The notes: generated by a model not told the origin, from the sequence alone. DNA of 64,000 nt from Microbacterium arborescens (GCA_003339645.1 QNUV01000099.1:248001-312000); one strand, 5' to 3'; shown: positions 1 through 10,949, counted from the stretch's first letter. A program made the numbers and translations.

Positions 1-1389
1 GCCTCCGGCGTCCAGGTCGAGGTCGGCACCGGCCGCGTGCTCTCCATGGTGCAGAACCGTCCGTTCGCGCCCACGGGGGACGAAGCGGGCACAGTGACCC
101 CGGTCAACTACAACGTGCGCAACCAGGACGGCGGCGGCGGTCACTCCGCCGGCTCGACCTACAAGGTGTTCAGCCTCATCAACTGGCTCGAGCAGGGTCA
201 CTCCGTCAATGAGGTGCTCAACGGCCGCGTCGGGAACAAGCGGGTGCTCACGAGCTGCGACGGCGCGACGCAGAACGTCCGCACCGGCAACAGCGGCCGC
301 GCGAACGAGATCGGCAACTTCCAGAGCAGCAACGGCTACTCCGGCACGATCAAGAAGTTCACCGAGGACTCGCTGAACTCGGGCTTCCTCGCGATGGCCG
401 AGCGCATCTCGGTCTGCTCGACCAACCAGGTCGCGATGAAGATGGGCGTCATGCAGTCCAACGGCGAGCCGCTGGACATCAACAACAACCCTTACGACGT
501 GCTGGGGTCCGCCGCGGTCGCTCCCATCGACATGGCGGAGGCGTACGCCGCGATCGCCGGCGGTGGCATGCGGTGCGAGCCGAAGGTCATCGACCGCGCC
601 GTGAACTCCGCGGGCGAGGACATCACGCCGCAGACGAGCTGCGACCAGGCCATCTCGGCCAACGTCGCCGCCACAGCCGCGTTCGCGCTCGAGGGCGTCA
701 TGAACGCGACGGGTCAGGGCGCCCGAATCTTCGATGGTGTGCCGGTGTTCGGAAAGACCGGTATCCACGAGTACGAGCACACCTGGATGGACGGCGCGAG
801 CACCAAGGTCGCCACCGTGGTCTGGGTCGGCAACGTCGACGGCTTCGCGAAGCTCAACGAGTACCGTGTGAACGGCTGGCGCCTGGATCAGATCCGAAAC
901 GCGATCTGGCCGAAGATGCAGGGCGCGGCGAACGCCAAGTTCGGCGGAGACCGCTTCCCGACTCCGGACACGAACCTCACGAAGAACGTTCTGACCGATC
1001 TGCCGAACGTGGTGGGGCAGAACGTCGATGAGGCACGCGGCACCCTCGAGGCGGCCGGCTTCGCCGTGAACGTCGCCGAGCCCACCGACTCGACCGAACC
1101 CGAGGGCCGGATCGTCTCGCAGGACCCTGGTGCGGGTCGTGCCCCGGGCGGCACGACGGTGACCATCACCCCGAGCAACGGCCAGGGCGCAACGGTGCCG
1201 CCGGTGACGGGCAACCCGCAGGAGGCGGAACGCCAACTGCGAGCGGCAGGCTTCACCAGCGTGACGACGGCGTGCACCGAGAAGGACGATTCGCCGCAGC
1301 CGACGGTGACGGGCACCAGTCCCGCCGCGGGCGAGGCGGTCGGCCGCGGGACGCAGATCACCATCGAGTACACCGCGAAGACCTGCTGA
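1..1389 (+). CDS. Penicillin-binding protein, C-terminal part (transpeptidase + two PASTA domains), truncated by window edge
   Basis: The reading frame is open from base 1, so the gene starts upstream and only its last 462 codons are present. The visible part is a penicillin-binding transpeptidase domain that cross-links peptidoglycan outside the membrane. The three active-site motifs are present in order: STYK (SxxK, nucleophilic serine), STN (SxN) and KTG. They are followed by two PASTA-like repeats (from about 'LPNVVGQNVDEARGTL' and 'VPPVTGNPQEAERQL'), which in this family bind cell-wall fragments. The layout fits actinobacterial bifunctional class A PBPs (PonA type), but the glycosyltransferase half lies outside the window, so class A is inferred. 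Its stop codon overlaps the start of the metallophosphoesterase gene (ATG at 1389), which implies translational coupling. Confidence 0.9.
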   Translation, partial: ASGVQVEVGTGRVLSMVQNRPFAPTGDEAGTVTPVNYNVRNQDGGGGHSAGSTYKVFSLINWLEQGHSVNEVLNGRVGNKRVLTSCDGATQNVRTGNSGRANEIGNFQSSNGYSGTIKKFTEDSLNSGFLAMAERISVCSTNQVAMKMGVMQSNGEPLDINNNPYDVLGSAAVAPIDMAEAYAAIAGGGMRCEPKVIDRAVNSAGEDITPQTSCDQAISANVAATAAFALEGVMNATGQGARIFDGVPVFGKTGIHEYEHTWMDGASTKVATVVWVGNVDGFAKLNEYRVNGWRLDQIRNAIWPKMQGAANAKFGGDRFPTPDTNLTKNVLTDLPNVVGQNVDEARGTLEAAGFAVNVAEPTDSTEPEGRIVSQDPGAGRAPGGTTVTITPSNGQGATVPPVTGNPQEAERQLRAAGFTSVTTACTEKDDSPQPTVTGTSPAAGEAVGRGTQITIEYTAKTC

Positions 1390-2318
1390 TGGCCGGCGTC
1401 CGCAGGACGCTCTCCACGATCGCCACCGCCGGCGCCTTGGGCGCCGGCGGTGCGGTCGTGTGGGGGGTCGGAATCGAGCGCTATCTGTTCACCGCCCGGC
1501 GTCACGAGGTTTCCGTGCTGCCGGCCGGTAGCCCGAGTATCACCGTGCTGCACCTCTCCGACGCCCATATGGCGCCGTGGCAGCAGCGCAAGCAGCGGTG
1601 GATCGCAGACCTCGCCGAGCAGACGCAGCCCGATCTCGTGGTCAACACGGGCGACAACCTCGGCCACACCCGAGGCCTCGACGGCATCCGCCGGGCCTTC
1701 GCTCCCCTGCGCGGCGTGCCCGGATTCTTCGTCCACGGTTCGAACGACGTGTACGAGCCGAGCGGACGGAACCCCCTGCGGTACTTCACGGGCCCGTCGC
1801 AGCACGCCAAGGCGGCGCCGAAGCTCGATACGGCGGCGATGGACTCGTTCTTCGCAGGCGACCTCGGCTGGTCCGAGCTCGACAACGCCGCCGCCACGGT
1901 GCGCGTGGCCGGCCTGCGGATCGACGGCATCGGCGTCGACGACGCTCACCGCGACTGGGACGACCTCGACGCGCTCCCCGGCGCTCTGGCAGCCCTGGAA
2001 GGCCGCAAGCGCGCCGACCTGACCCTCGGGGTCACCCATGCCCCGTATCGCCGCGTGCTCGACCGTTTCGTCGATCTGGGAGCCGACATGATCTTCGGCG
2101 GGCACACCCACGGCGGGCAGGTGCGGATCCCCTTCGCCTCCCGCGCCCTCGTCGCCAACTGCGACATCCCCCTCGACCAGGCGCGCGGACTGAGCTCGTG
2201 GGGCCCGACGTCTGTGCCGCTGAACGTCAGTGCGGGTCTCGGACACTCCATCTACGCGCCCGTGCGGTTCGGATGCCGCCCGGAGGCATCCGTCATCGTC
2301 CTCCGCGCCCGGGCGTGA
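1389..2318 (+). CDS. Metallophosphoesterase, membrane-anchored (YkuE-like)
   Basis: 309 aa. Starts at the ATG that overlaps the PBP stop; a longer frame with an upstream start lies inside the PBP gene and is rejected. A short N-terminal hydrophobic stretch (about residues 8–25) suggests a membrane anchor or signal. The calcineurin-like metal-binding signature is visible: SDAH, GDN, GSND (in place of the usual GNHD), THAP and GHTHGGQ. Substrates of such proteins are usually unknown; YkuE-type enzymes act outside the membrane. Pairing with a ponA-type gene is a recurrent actinobacterial arrangement and suggests a cell-envelope role, which is an inference. Next downstream is a tRNA gene, so the transcription unit probably ends here. 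Confidence 0.88.
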   Translation: MAGVRRTLSTIATAGALGAGGAVVWGVGIERYLFTARRHEVSVLPAGSPSITVLHLSDAHMAPWQQRKQRWIADLAEQTQPDLVVNTGDNLGHTRGLDGIRRAFAPLRGVPGFFVHGSNDVYEPSGRNPLRYFTGPSQHAKAAPKLDTAAMDSFFAGDLGWSELDNAAATVRVAGLRIDGIGVDDAHRDWDDLDALPGALAALEGRKRADLTLGVTHAPYRRVLDRFVDLGADMIFGGHTHGGQVRIPFASRALVANCDIPLDQARGLSSWGPTSVPLNVSAGLGHSIYAPVRFGCRPEASVIVLRARA

Positions 2319-2366
2319 GCCGATTCGTCTTCCGAGCGAGATCGGGGTAAGCTTGGAGGGTTGCCA

Positions 2367-2440
2367 CGGGGTGTGGCGCAGCTTGGTAGCGCGCGTCGTT
2401 CGGGACGACGAGGCCGCAGGTTCAAATCCTGTCACCCCGA
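2367..2440 (+). tRNA. tRNA-Pro (anticodon CGG)
   Basis: Full cloverleaf by eye: acceptor arms CGGGGTG (2367–2373) and CACCCCG (2433–2439) pair perfectly, with discriminator A at 2440. The anticodon stem CGTCG/CGACG encloses the loop TTCGGGA, giving anticodon CGG. The T arm is GCAGG-TTCAAAT-CCTGT. CCA is not encoded. A hairpin terminator follows at once. Confidence 0.95.
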
Positions 2441-2447
2441 CAGCGAA

Positions 2448-2476
2448 GAGGCTCCGCCGCGAGGCGGGGCCTCTTT
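2448..2476 (+). terminator. Intrinsic terminator after tRNA-Pro
   Basis: An 11-bp stem (GAGGCTCCGCC / GGCGGGGCCTC, one G·U pair) with loop GCGA is followed by TTT. It lies 8 nt past the tRNA 3' end. Confidence 0.8.
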
Positions 2477-2501
2477 CATGCCACCGGAGAACGGAGCACG
2501 G

Positions 2502-3266
2502 ATGCCCATCCCCCGCCTGGTCGCCTTCGACCTCGACGACACGCTCGCTCCCTCGAAGAGCGCCATCGACCCGCGCATCGGACGCCAGCTGCTCGAGCTC
2601 GCGGCCCGCGTCGAGGTCGCGATCATCTCCGGCGGACAGCTCGCGCAGTTCACCGCTCAGGTCGTCGACCAGCTGCCCGAGACGGATGCCGAACTGCTGT
2701 CGCACTTCCACCTGCTTCCGACCTGCGGCACCCAGTACTACCGCCTCTCCCCCGCCGGCATCGAGACGATCTACGCCCGCTCGCTGACCGACGACCAGAA
2801 GACCCGCGCCCTCGCCGCTGTCGAGGAGGAGGCGCGTCGCCTCGGGCTGTGGGAGACCGAGACCTGGGGTCCCATCCTCGAAGACCGCGGATCGCAGATC
2901 ACCTTCTCGGCGCTCGGTCAGCAGGCTCCCGTCGACGCGAAGATGGCGTGGGACCCGACCGGCGAGAAGAAGAACGCGCTGCGCGCGGCGGTCGCGGACC
3001 GCATCCCCGACCTCGAGGTGCGCGCCGGCGGCTCGACGTCGGTCGACATCACCGAGCGCGGCATCGACAAGGCATACGGCATGACCCGTCTCATCGAGCA
3101 GAGCGGCATCCCCCAGGACGACATCCTGTTCGTCGGCGACCGTCTCGACGAGAACGGCAACGACTACCCCGTGCTCACGATGGGCGTGGCCTGCCACGCG
3201 GTCGAAGGCTGGGAGGACACCGCCGACTTCCTCGACCGGCTCATCCCCACGCTTCCGCTGCGCTGA
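2502..3266 (+). CDS. HAD-superfamily (IIB-like) phosphatase
   Basis: 254 aa. The ATG at 2502 is preceded by GGAG at 6 nt; upstream in-frame starts run back into the terminator and tRNA and are rejected. HAD motif I is FDLDDTLAPS near the N-terminus, with Asp nucleophile and Asp acid/base. The C-terminal motif with VGDRLDENGNDYP supplies the metal-binding acidic residues, and a conserved lysine sits near 'GIDKAYGMTRL'. The overall pattern resembles the type IIB cap subfamily that contains sugar-phosphate phosphatases and phosphomannomutase-like proteins. The substrate cannot be read from sequence. The gene stands alone between the tRNA terminator and a strong convergent terminator. Confidence 0.85.
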   Translation: MPIPRLVAFDLDDTLAPSKSAIDPRIGRQLLELAARVEVAIISGGQLAQFTAQVVDQLPETDAELLSHFHLLPTCGTQYYRLSPAGIETIYARSLTDDQKTRALAAVEEEARRLGLWETETWGPILEDRGSQITFSALGQQAPVDAKMAWDPTGEKKNALRAAVADRIPDLEVRAGGSTSVDITERGIDKAYGMTRLIEQSGIPQDDILFVGDRLDENGNDYPVLTMGVACHAVEGWEDTADFLDRLIPTLPLR

Positions 3267-3301
3267 TGCGCTGAAGCGGACGACCCCGCACGACACGTGC
3301 T

Positions 3302-3347
3302 CGGGCCCCGGGCCGGCCAGCCGATCGGCTGCCGGCACCGGGGCCCG
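3302..3347. terminator. Bidirectional terminator between HAD gene and lldD
   Basis: Perfect 10-bp arms CGGGCCCCGG (3302–3311) and CCGGGGCCCG (3338–3347) enclose a second palindromic stem around CCGATCGG. It lies between convergent genes. Confidence 0.7.
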
Positions 3348-3365
3348 CTGCTTTGCGTCCCGTCG

Positions 3366-4649
3366 TCAGGCTCGGGATGCGGTTTTGGCGCGCGACGGGG
3401 CGCGACGCGGGGCTGAGCCTGCGATCGGCACGAGCCGCTGGAGCTGAGTGACGTGACGGGGCTCGAGCTCCTCGAGGCTCGAGACGCCGAGCAGCTGCAT
3501 CGTTCGCTCGATCTCGCTGCGGAGGATCGCGATCGTACGGTCGACGCCCTGGCGACCGCCGGCCATGAGCCCGTAGAGGTATGCGCGCCCGATCAGCGTG
3601 AACTTCGCACCCTGCGCGATCGAGGCGACGATGTCGGCGCCGTTCATGATGCCGGTGTCGACCATGACGGTCGCGTCCTTGCCCACCTCGCGCACGACCT
3701 GCGGCAGGAGATGGAACGGCACGGGGGCGCGGTCGAGCTGGCGACCGCCGTGGTTCGAGAGCACGATGCCGTCGACCCCGAGGTCGATGAGCCGCTTGGA
3801 GTCCTCGACGTTCTGGACGCCCTTGACCACGATCTTCCCGGGCCACATGCCACGGATGACCTCGAGGTCGTCGTAGCTGATGGTGGGATCCATCGCGGCG
3901 TTGAGCAGCTCGCCGACGGTGCCCCCGGTGGTCGTGAGCGACGCGAACTCGAGCTTGGGCGTCGTGAGGAAGTCGATCCACCACCAGGGGCGCGGGATGG
4001 CGTTGACGATCGTGCCGAGGGTCAGGGCGGGCGGGATCGAGAATCCGTTCCGCTTGTCGCGCAGGCGGGCACCCGCGACGGGGGTGTCGACGGTGAACAT
4101 CAGGGTGTCGAAGCCCGCCTCGGCGGCCCGCTTGACGAGGCCGTACGAGATCTCTCGGTCGCGCATGACGTAGAGCTGGAACCAGTTGCGGCCATGGGGG
4201 TTCGCGGCGCGCACACCCTCGATCGAGGTCGTTCCGAGCGTCGAGAGGGTGAACGGGATGCCGGCCGCGCCCGCGGCGGACGCTCCGGCGCTCTCGCCCT
4301 CGGTCTGCATGAGGCGGGTGAATCCCGTCGGGGCGATTCCGAACGGCAGGGCCGAGCGCCCGCCGAGGATCTCCGTGGACATGTCGACCGACTCCGCCGG
4401 ACGCAGGATGTCGGGGTGGAACTCGATGTCCTGGAACGCCTGGCGCGCTCGCGCGAGCGAGATCTCGCCCTCGGCAGCGCCGTCGGTGTAGTCGAACGCC
4501 GCCTTGGGCGTCCGGCGCTTCGCGATGGTCCGCAGGTCGTCGATCGTGAGGGCCGACGTGAGCCGGCGGCGACGACCGTTCAGATCCGGGGCCTTGAACT
4601 GCATCAGTTCGAGCATCTCGGGGATCTTGGGCAGCTGACGGGTGACCAT
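3366..4649 (-). CDS. lldD: FMN-dependent L-lactate dehydrogenase (alpha-hydroxy-acid oxidase family)
   Basis: 427 aa, typical for quinone-linked LldD, which oxidises L-lactate to pyruvate at the membrane and passes electrons to the quinone pool. Family signatures are an N-terminal '[21 protein letters not shown]' type segment, the catalytic histidine in [10 protein letters not shown] (about residue 300) and the phosphate-binding glycines near the C-terminus. The ATG at 4649 has an AGAGGAG ribosome site. It sits 48 nt downstream of an FCD-type GntR regulator on the same strand, the standard lldR–lldD arrangement, which supports lactate over glycolate or mandelate as substrate. Expression is probably derepressed by lactate through the operators at 5434–5469. 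Other flavin hydroxy-acid oxidases remain possible. Confidence 0.88.
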   Translation of the reverse strand: MVTRQLPKIPEMLELMQFKAPDLNGRRRRLTSALTIDDLRTIAKRRTPKAAFDYTDGAAEGEISLARARQAFQDIEFHPDILRPAESVDMSTEILGGRSALPFGIAPTGFTRLMQTEGESAGASAAGAAGIPFTLSTLGTTSIEGVRAANPHGRNWFQLYVMRDREISYGLVKRAAEAGFDTLMFTVDTPVAGARLRDKRNGFSIPPALTLGTIVNAIPRPWWWIDFLTTPKLEFASLTTTGGTVGELLNAAMDPTISYDDLEVIRGMWPGKIVVKGVQNVEDSKRLIDLGVDGIVLSNHGGRQLDRAPVPFHLLPQVVREVGKDATVMVDTGIMNGADIVASIAQGAKFTLIGRAYLYGLMAGGRQGVDRTIAILRSEIERTMQLLGVSSLEELEPRHVTQLQRLVPIAGSAPRRAPSRAKTASRA

Positions 4650-4697
4650 GTCTCTCCTCTGTTCCGGCCGGGGCCGAAGGGGTCGGGTCGGATGGAT

Positions 4698-5417
4698 TCA
4701 GGTGGATTCGGGGCGGACGGGGTTCGCTGACGCGTAGTACCCCGTGATGTGGTCGTGGACGGCGGTGCGGGCATCCGCGACCCGCCGCTCGTCGATCGCG
4801 GCCACGATCGCGTTGTGCTCGTCGCGCAGGCGGTCGACCGCGCTGTTCCAGTCGGGAATGCGCGCGGCACCCTCGAGCACGTAGTCCTCGATCGAGGAGC
4901 GGAGGCCGGCCATCATCGCGGCGACGACCTCGTTTCCCGACGCCTCGGCCAGGGCGACGTGGAACTGGGCGTCCAGCGCCAGGAAGTCGGCGGGACTGAG
5001 GTCGGCGGCATCCATCGCGCGGAGCGCTTCGCGGGCCCGTTCGAGATCCACGTCGGACGAGCCGGCGAGCTCGCCGGCGACCCACTCCTCGAGCAGGAGA
5101 CGCGTGTTCACGACATCCGAGATGGCGAAACCCTGCGCCGCGACCTGCAGGCGCAGCAGAGCCTGCATGCCGCCGGTCGGCCGCGCGACCACGATCGCGC
5201 CGGCGCTGGGACCCGAACCGGTCGCGGTGCGGATGAGGCCCATGACCTCGAGCACGCGCAACGCCTCTCGGACGCTCGAACGCCCGACGCCGAGCTGCGC
5301 GACGAGGTCGCGTTCGGACGGCAGCCGGTCGCCGGGACCGAGCTTGCCGGCGAGCAGATCGGACTCGATCTTCTCCAGTACGACGCGCCAGGCGCGCGCC
5401 GGGGTTCCGTCGGCCAT
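4698..5417 (-). CDS. lldR: GntR/FadR-family transcriptional regulator (LldR-like)
   Basis: 239 aa. Start chosen at the ATG at 5417 because the winged-helix domain begins right after it ('WRVVLEKIESDLLAGKLGPGD', then PSERDLVAQLGVGRSSVREAL, about residues 8–55). A longer in-frame reading upstream would run across the operator region. The C-terminal half is an all-helical FCD ligand domain with acidic and histidine residues (DAQFHVALAEASGN) that usually bind a metal and a carboxylate effector. It lies directly upstream of lldD, so a lactate-responsive repressor is the likely role; ligand and symbol are inferred from context. Two FadR-type palindromes just ahead of its start indicate autoregulation. 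Confidence 0.85.
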   Translation of the reverse strand: MADGTPARAWRVVLEKIESDLLAGKLGPGDRLPSERDLVAQLGVGRSSVREALRVLEVMGLIRTATGSGPSAGAIVVARPTGGMQALLRLQVAAQGFAISDVVNTRLLLEEWVAGELAGSSDVDLERAREALRAMDAADLSPADFLALDAQFHVALAEASGNEVVAAMMAGLRSSIEDYVLEGAARIPDWNSAVDRLRDEHNAIVAAIDERRVADARTAVHDHITGYYASANPVRPEST

Positions 5418-5433
5418 GACGCCCCTCTCGTTG

Positions 5434-5469
5434 GTGGCCGGACCACGATACATCTTGTGGTCTGACCGC
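5434..5469 (-). promoter_or_regulatory. Tandem FadR/LldR-type operator candidates upstream of lldR
   Basis: Two 13-bp imperfect palindromes, GTGGCCGGACCAC (5434–5446) and GTGGTCTGACCGC (5457–5469), match the GTGGTC-GACCAC form seen at operators of FadR-group regulators. Their centres are 23 bp apart, about two helical turns, and the nearer lies 17 nt upstream of the lldR start. Confidence 0.65.
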
Positions 5470-5518
5470 GCAAAGCGCTGGACGGGCGCGTCGTGAAACG
5501 TATCAGGCGCGAGTCGCC

Positions 5519-6133
5519 TCAGGCGAGGCGACCACCCGACTCGCGGAGGTAGCACTCGGCGCACATCGACTCGTAGGTGACACGATCGAGAGCGAGCTCG
5601 TCGATCGCGACCTGGTCGCCCTCGAACACGAAGCGTCCACCGACCAGACGGGCGTTGAAGAGCGCCTTCCGTCCGCAGCGACAGATCGTCTTGAGCTCCT
5701 CGAGGCTGTGCGCCAGCTCCATCAGCCGAGCGGAACCGGGAAAGGCCCGGGTCTGGAAATCGGTACGGATGCCGTAGGCCAGCACCGGGACGTTCTCCTC
5801 GACAACGGTCCGCAGCAGATCATCGACCTGGTCGGATGTCAGGAACTGCGCTTCGTCGATCAGGAGGCAGGCGACATCCGAACCGGTCTCGGCACGGACG
5901 CGCTCGCGATGAACGCCGAAGACGGCCCGCAGGTCATCGCCCGCGCCGACGAGGAAGTCGACGTCGCGCTCGACTCCCAGCCGACTGGCGATCTGCCCCG
6001 CGCCCTTCGTGTCGATCTCGGGCTTGGCGAGGAGAACGTGCTGGCCACGCTCTTCGTAGTTGTAAGCCGCCTGCAGAAGAGCCGTCGACTTGCCGGAGTT
6101 CATCGCTCCGTAACGGAAGTAGAGCTTGGCCAT
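5519..6133 (-). CDS. tdk: Thymidine kinase (type II)
   Basis: 204 aa. Phosphorylates thymidine (salvage of dTMP) in the cytoplasm. The P-loop is GAMNSGKSTAL near the N-terminus, the DEAQF Walker-B-type motif is mid-protein, and four cysteines (CRCG and CAEC) form the structural zinc site of type II enzymes. The ATG at 6133 begins five bases after the mqo stop on the same strand, so the two are probably co-transcribed. A longer upstream frame is out-of-frame reading of mqo and is rejected. Confidence 0.92.
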   Translation of the reverse strand: MAKLYFRYGAMNSGKSTALLQAAYNYEERGQHVLLAKPEIDTKGAGQIASRLGVERDVDFLVGAGDDLRAVFGVHRERVRAETGSDVACLLIDEAQFLTSDQVDDLLRTVVEENVPVLAYGIRTDFQTRAFPGSARLMELAHSLEELKTICRCGRKALFNARLVGGRFVFEGDQVAIDELALDRVTYESMCAECYLRESGGRLA

Positions 6134-6138
6134 GCCCG

Positions 6139-7611
6139 TCAGGGATTGATCGCGAGCGCTTCGGCGGTCGCCTCGATCGACGAGCGCGCGGCCTCGGCCC
6201 GCGGGTTGAGCGGCTGACCGTAGCTCGGGATGAGCTTCTTCAGCTCGGGCTCCCAGCCCGCGATGCGCTCGGGGAAGCACGTCTTGAGAAGTCCGAGCAT
6301 GATGGATGCCGCCGTCGAAGCGCCCGGCGAAGCGCCCAGCAGACCGGCGATCGATCCGTCCGCGGAGGTCACGACCTCGGTGCCGAACTGCAGCACGCCG
6401 CCCTTCTTCGGGTCCTTCTTCATGACCTGAGCACGCTGGCCGGCCTGGATCAGCTCCCAGTCCTCGTCCTTCGCGGTCGGCATGAAGACGCGGAGCGACT
6501 CCACCTTCTTGCGGTGGTTCTTCAGCAGCTCGCCGACCAGGTACGAGATGAGGCTCGGATTGTCGACCGCGACCTTCAGCATCGGCAGCAGGTTGTGCAG
6601 ACGCACCTGGGCGACGATGTCGGTGATGCGCCCGTTCTTGAGGAACTTCGGGCTGAAGGTCGCGAACGGACCGAACAGCAGCGACGCCTCGCCGTCGACC
6701 ACACGCGTGTCGAGGTGGGGAACCGACATCGGCGGGGCGCCGACGGAGGCCTGCGAGTAGACCTTGGCCTTGTGCTGCGAGACGACGGCGGGGTTGGTGG
6801 TCTTGAGGAACTGCCCGCCGATCGGGAAGACGCCGTACCCCTTGATCTCGGGGATGCCCGACTTCTGCAGCAGCTTCAGCGCCCAGCCTCCCGCACCGAC
6901 GAACACGAAGCGCGCGTCGGTGTGGCCGGGGGTCTTGCCGAGGCGATTGCGCCAGAAGACCCGCCACGAGCCGTCCTTCTGGCGGCGCAGGGTGCGCACC
7001 TCGCGGTCGGTGATGACCTCGACGCCCTGCTCCTGCAGGTGCGAGAACAGCTGACGGGTCAGCGATCCGAAGTCGACATCCGTGCCGGCGGGAACCCGCG
7101 TCGCGGCGAACGGCTCGCCCTTGCGGCGCTCCTGCATCAGCAGCGGCGCCCACTGGTTGATGACGCGCGAGTCCTCGGAATACTCGATGCCCGCGAAGAG
7201 GGGCTGGTCCTTGAGGGCCTCGTAGCGGCGCTTGAGGAAGGCGACGTCCTTCTCACCGCGGACGAAGGTCATGTGGGGGGTCGCGTTGATGAACGTCGAG
7301 GGCTCGTCCAGGATGCCGCGCTCGATGAGCGAGGCCCAGAGCTGCCGGCTCTGCTGGAACTGCTCGTTGATCGTGATCGCCTTGCCGGGATCGACCGAGC
7401 CGTCGGGCGCCTCGGGCGTGTAGTTCAGCTCGCAGAGCGCAGCGTGGCCCGTGCCCGCGTTGTTCCACGGGTTCGAGCTCTCCTGCGCCAGATCCGACAG
7501 GCGCTCGTGCACCTCGATCTTCCAATCGGGCTGGAGCTGCTTCAGCAGCACACCGAGCGTGGCACTCATGATGCCCCCGCCGATCAGGACGACGTCGACC
7601 TTTTCACTCAC
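6139..7611 (-). CDS. mqo: Malate:quinone oxidoreductase
   Basis: 490 aa. A peripheral membrane flavoprotein of the TCA cycle that oxidises malate to oxaloacetate and reduces (mena)quinone. The FAD-binding LIGGGIMSATLG motif sits at residues 8–19. The conserved 'SSNPWNNAGTGHAALCELNY' segment and the C-terminal GASPGAST motif are typical of Mqo. A GTG start at 7611 (V-S-E-K-V-D) is preferred because the FAD fold begins immediately after it; an in-frame ATG at 7647 would add 12 unconserved residues. Downstream tdk follows after 5 nt. With lldD nearby, the region supplies two quinone-linked dehydrogenases. Confidence 0.93.
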   Translation of the reverse strand: MSEKVDVVLIGGGIMSATLGVLLKQLQPDWKIEVHERLSDLAQESSNPWNNAGTGHAALCELNYTPEAPDGSVDPGKAITINEQFQQSRQLWASLIERGILDEPSTFINATPHMTFVRGEKDVAFLKRRYEALKDQPLFAGIEYSEDSRVINQWAPLLMQERRKGEPFAATRVPAGTDVDFGSLTRQLFSHLQEQGVEVITDREVRTLRRQKDGSWRVFWRNRLGKTPGHTDARFVFVGAGGWALKLLQKSGIPEIKGYGVFPIGGQFLKTTNPAVVSQHKAKVYSQASVGAPPMSVPHLDTRVVDGEASLLFGPFATFSPKFLKNGRITDIVAQVRLHNLLPMLKVAVDNPSLISYLVGELLKNHRKKVESLRVFMPTAKDEDWELIQAGQRAQVMKKDPKKGGVLQFGTEVVTSADGSIAGLLGASPGASTAASIMLGLLKTCFPERIAGWEPELKKLIPSYGQPLNPRAEAARSSIEATAEALAINP

Positions 7612-7668
7612 GATGCACCAGTCTATCCCGGTGGCGGCGCGCGGCATCCCGCCGCCACCGTGGTCGGG

Positions 7669-9538
<1,870 letters not shown>

Positions 9539-9608
9539 GGGATCACTCGCTCTCGGCACCCGACGGTCGCTCCGCGCACCCGCCCGGGGCCGTGGGAGGA
9601 TCGGGGGC

Positions 9609-10820
9609 ATGTTCATCGTAGTCGGGGTCACCGGAGGCATCGCCGCCTACAAGAGCGTCCACCTCGTACGGCTGCTCGTGCAGCAGGGGCACGAGGTCCA
9701 CGTCATCCCGACGGACGACTCGCTGCGCTTCATCGGCCTGACGACGTGGGAGGCGATCAGCCGCAATCCCGTCACGACCTCGGTGCACGACGACGTGGCC
9801 CGTGTGCGGCACGTAGCCCTGGGGCAGAGCGCGGACCTCGTGATCGTCGCGCCCGCGACGGCCAACACGATCGCGTCGATGACGGCGGGGCTGGCATCCG
9901 ATCTTCTCGGCACCACGCTTCTCGCCACGACGGCGCCCGTCGTGGTCGCCCCGGCGATGCACACCGAGATGTGGCGGCACCCGGCGACCACCGCCAACGT
10001 CGCCACGCTCCGCGAGCGCGGTGTGCTGATCGTCGGTCCCGCGGACGGCCCACTGACCGGCGGCGACAGCGGCCCGGGTCGCATGTCCGAGCCGGAGGAC
10101 ATCGTCGCCGCGGCCCTCGCGCTCGTGTCCCCGGCACCGGCCGACCTCGACGGCCTGCACGTCGCGGTCTCGACCGGCGGAACGCGAGAACCGCTCGACC
10201 CCGTGCGCTTCCTCGGCAACCGGTCGAGCGGCCGCCAGGGAGCGGAGATCGCCGTCGAGGCGGCGCGGCGCGGCGCGGCCGTGACCCTCGTCGCGGCATC
10301 CGTCGACGCCGGCGTCCTCGACGCCGCCGCCGCGCACCCGCGCATCACGATCCAGCATGTCGAGACGGCGGCTGAACTGGGCGAGGCGATGTCGGATGCC
10401 GCCGCCGCGGCCGAGGTCGTCATCATGGTCGCGGCCGTCGCCGACTACCGCGCCGCACGGGTGTCGGATCACAAGCTGCGGAAGGAAGACGGTCCGCTCG
10501 AGACGATCGAGCTCGTGCCGAACGACGACATCCTCGCGAGGCTCGCCGCCGCTCGCCGCGACGGTCAGACCGTCGTCGGGTTCGCCGCCGAGACCGCCGA
10601 CGACGACCTGATCGGGCGTGCTCGGCGCAAGCGTGAGCGCAAGGGCGTCGACCTCCTCGTCGTCAACGAGGTCGGGTGGGACGCCGGTTTCGGCTCGGGC
10701 GAGAACGCCGTCGCCGTGATCGGTGAGGGCGGGACGGTGGTCGCCGAGGCCGCGGGCGCGAAGAGCGCAGTCGCCCGTGCGGTCTGGGACGCGATCGTCG
10801 CCACCCGCTCCGCGCACTGA
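9609..10820 (+). CDS. coaBC: Bifunctional phosphopantothenoylcysteine decarboxylase/synthetase
   Basis: 403 aa. Makes 4'-phosphopantothenoylcysteine and decarboxylates it in coenzyme A synthesis. The N-terminal flavoprotein half has VGVTGGIAAYKS, the histidine in VRHVALG and the substrate motif PAMHTEMW (actinobacterial His in place of the enterobacterial PAMN). The C-terminal CTP-dependent half begins near residue 175 with 'VSTGGTREPLDPVR', NRSSGRQG and a late N-D-I motif. The ATG at 9609 is the first residue of the flavoprotein fold. The gene is single here, with no metK or rpoZ beside it. Confidence 0.93.
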   Translation: MFIVVGVTGGIAAYKSVHLVRLLVQQGHEVHVIPTDDSLRFIGLTTWEAISRNPVTTSVHDDVARVRHVALGQSADLVIVAPATANTIASMTAGLASDLLGTTLLATTAPVVVAPAMHTEMWRHPATTANVATLRERGVLIVGPADGPLTGGDSGPGRMSEPEDIVAAALALVSPAPADLDGLHVAVSTGGTREPLDPVRFLGNRSSGRQGAEIAVEAARRGAAVTLVAASVDAGVLDAAAAHPRITIQHVETAAELGEAMSDAAAAAEVVIMVAAVADYRAARVSDHKLRKEDGPLETIELVPNDDILARLAAARRDGQTVVGFAAETADDDLIGRARRKRERKGVDLLVVNEVGWDAGFGSGENAVAVIGEGGTVVAEAAGAKSAVARAVWDAIVATRSAH

Positions 10821-10851
10821 CCGCCTCGGCAGGGGACGCCCGCCCGAGCCC

Positions 10852-10936
10852 GATACATCCGTCGGACGCGTGGTGCCCCTGAGCACTCTCCGCTGTGCGT
10901 GGGCCTCACCAGCCCCACCGGTCCGACCGATGTATC
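10852..10936. repeat. 16-bp inverted repeat, 53-nt spacer, between coaBC and thrC
   Basis: GATACATCCGTCGGAC (10852–10867) and GTCCGACCGATGTATC (10921–10936) pair at 15 of 16 positions. The element sits in the gap between convergent coaBC and thrC. The arms are AT-richer than surrounding DNA and there is no T-tract, so it is not a standard terminator. It could be a long-loop terminator or a small non-autonomous element. Confidence 0.6.
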
Positions 10937-10949
10937 ACCATGCGGGGTG

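Noticed and set aside
888-3338. Very long minus-strand frame (816 codons) across PBP end, metallophosphoesterase, tRNA and HAD genes
   Set aside because: High-GC antisense shadow; it covers recognisable genes and a tRNA on the other strand and shows no domain.
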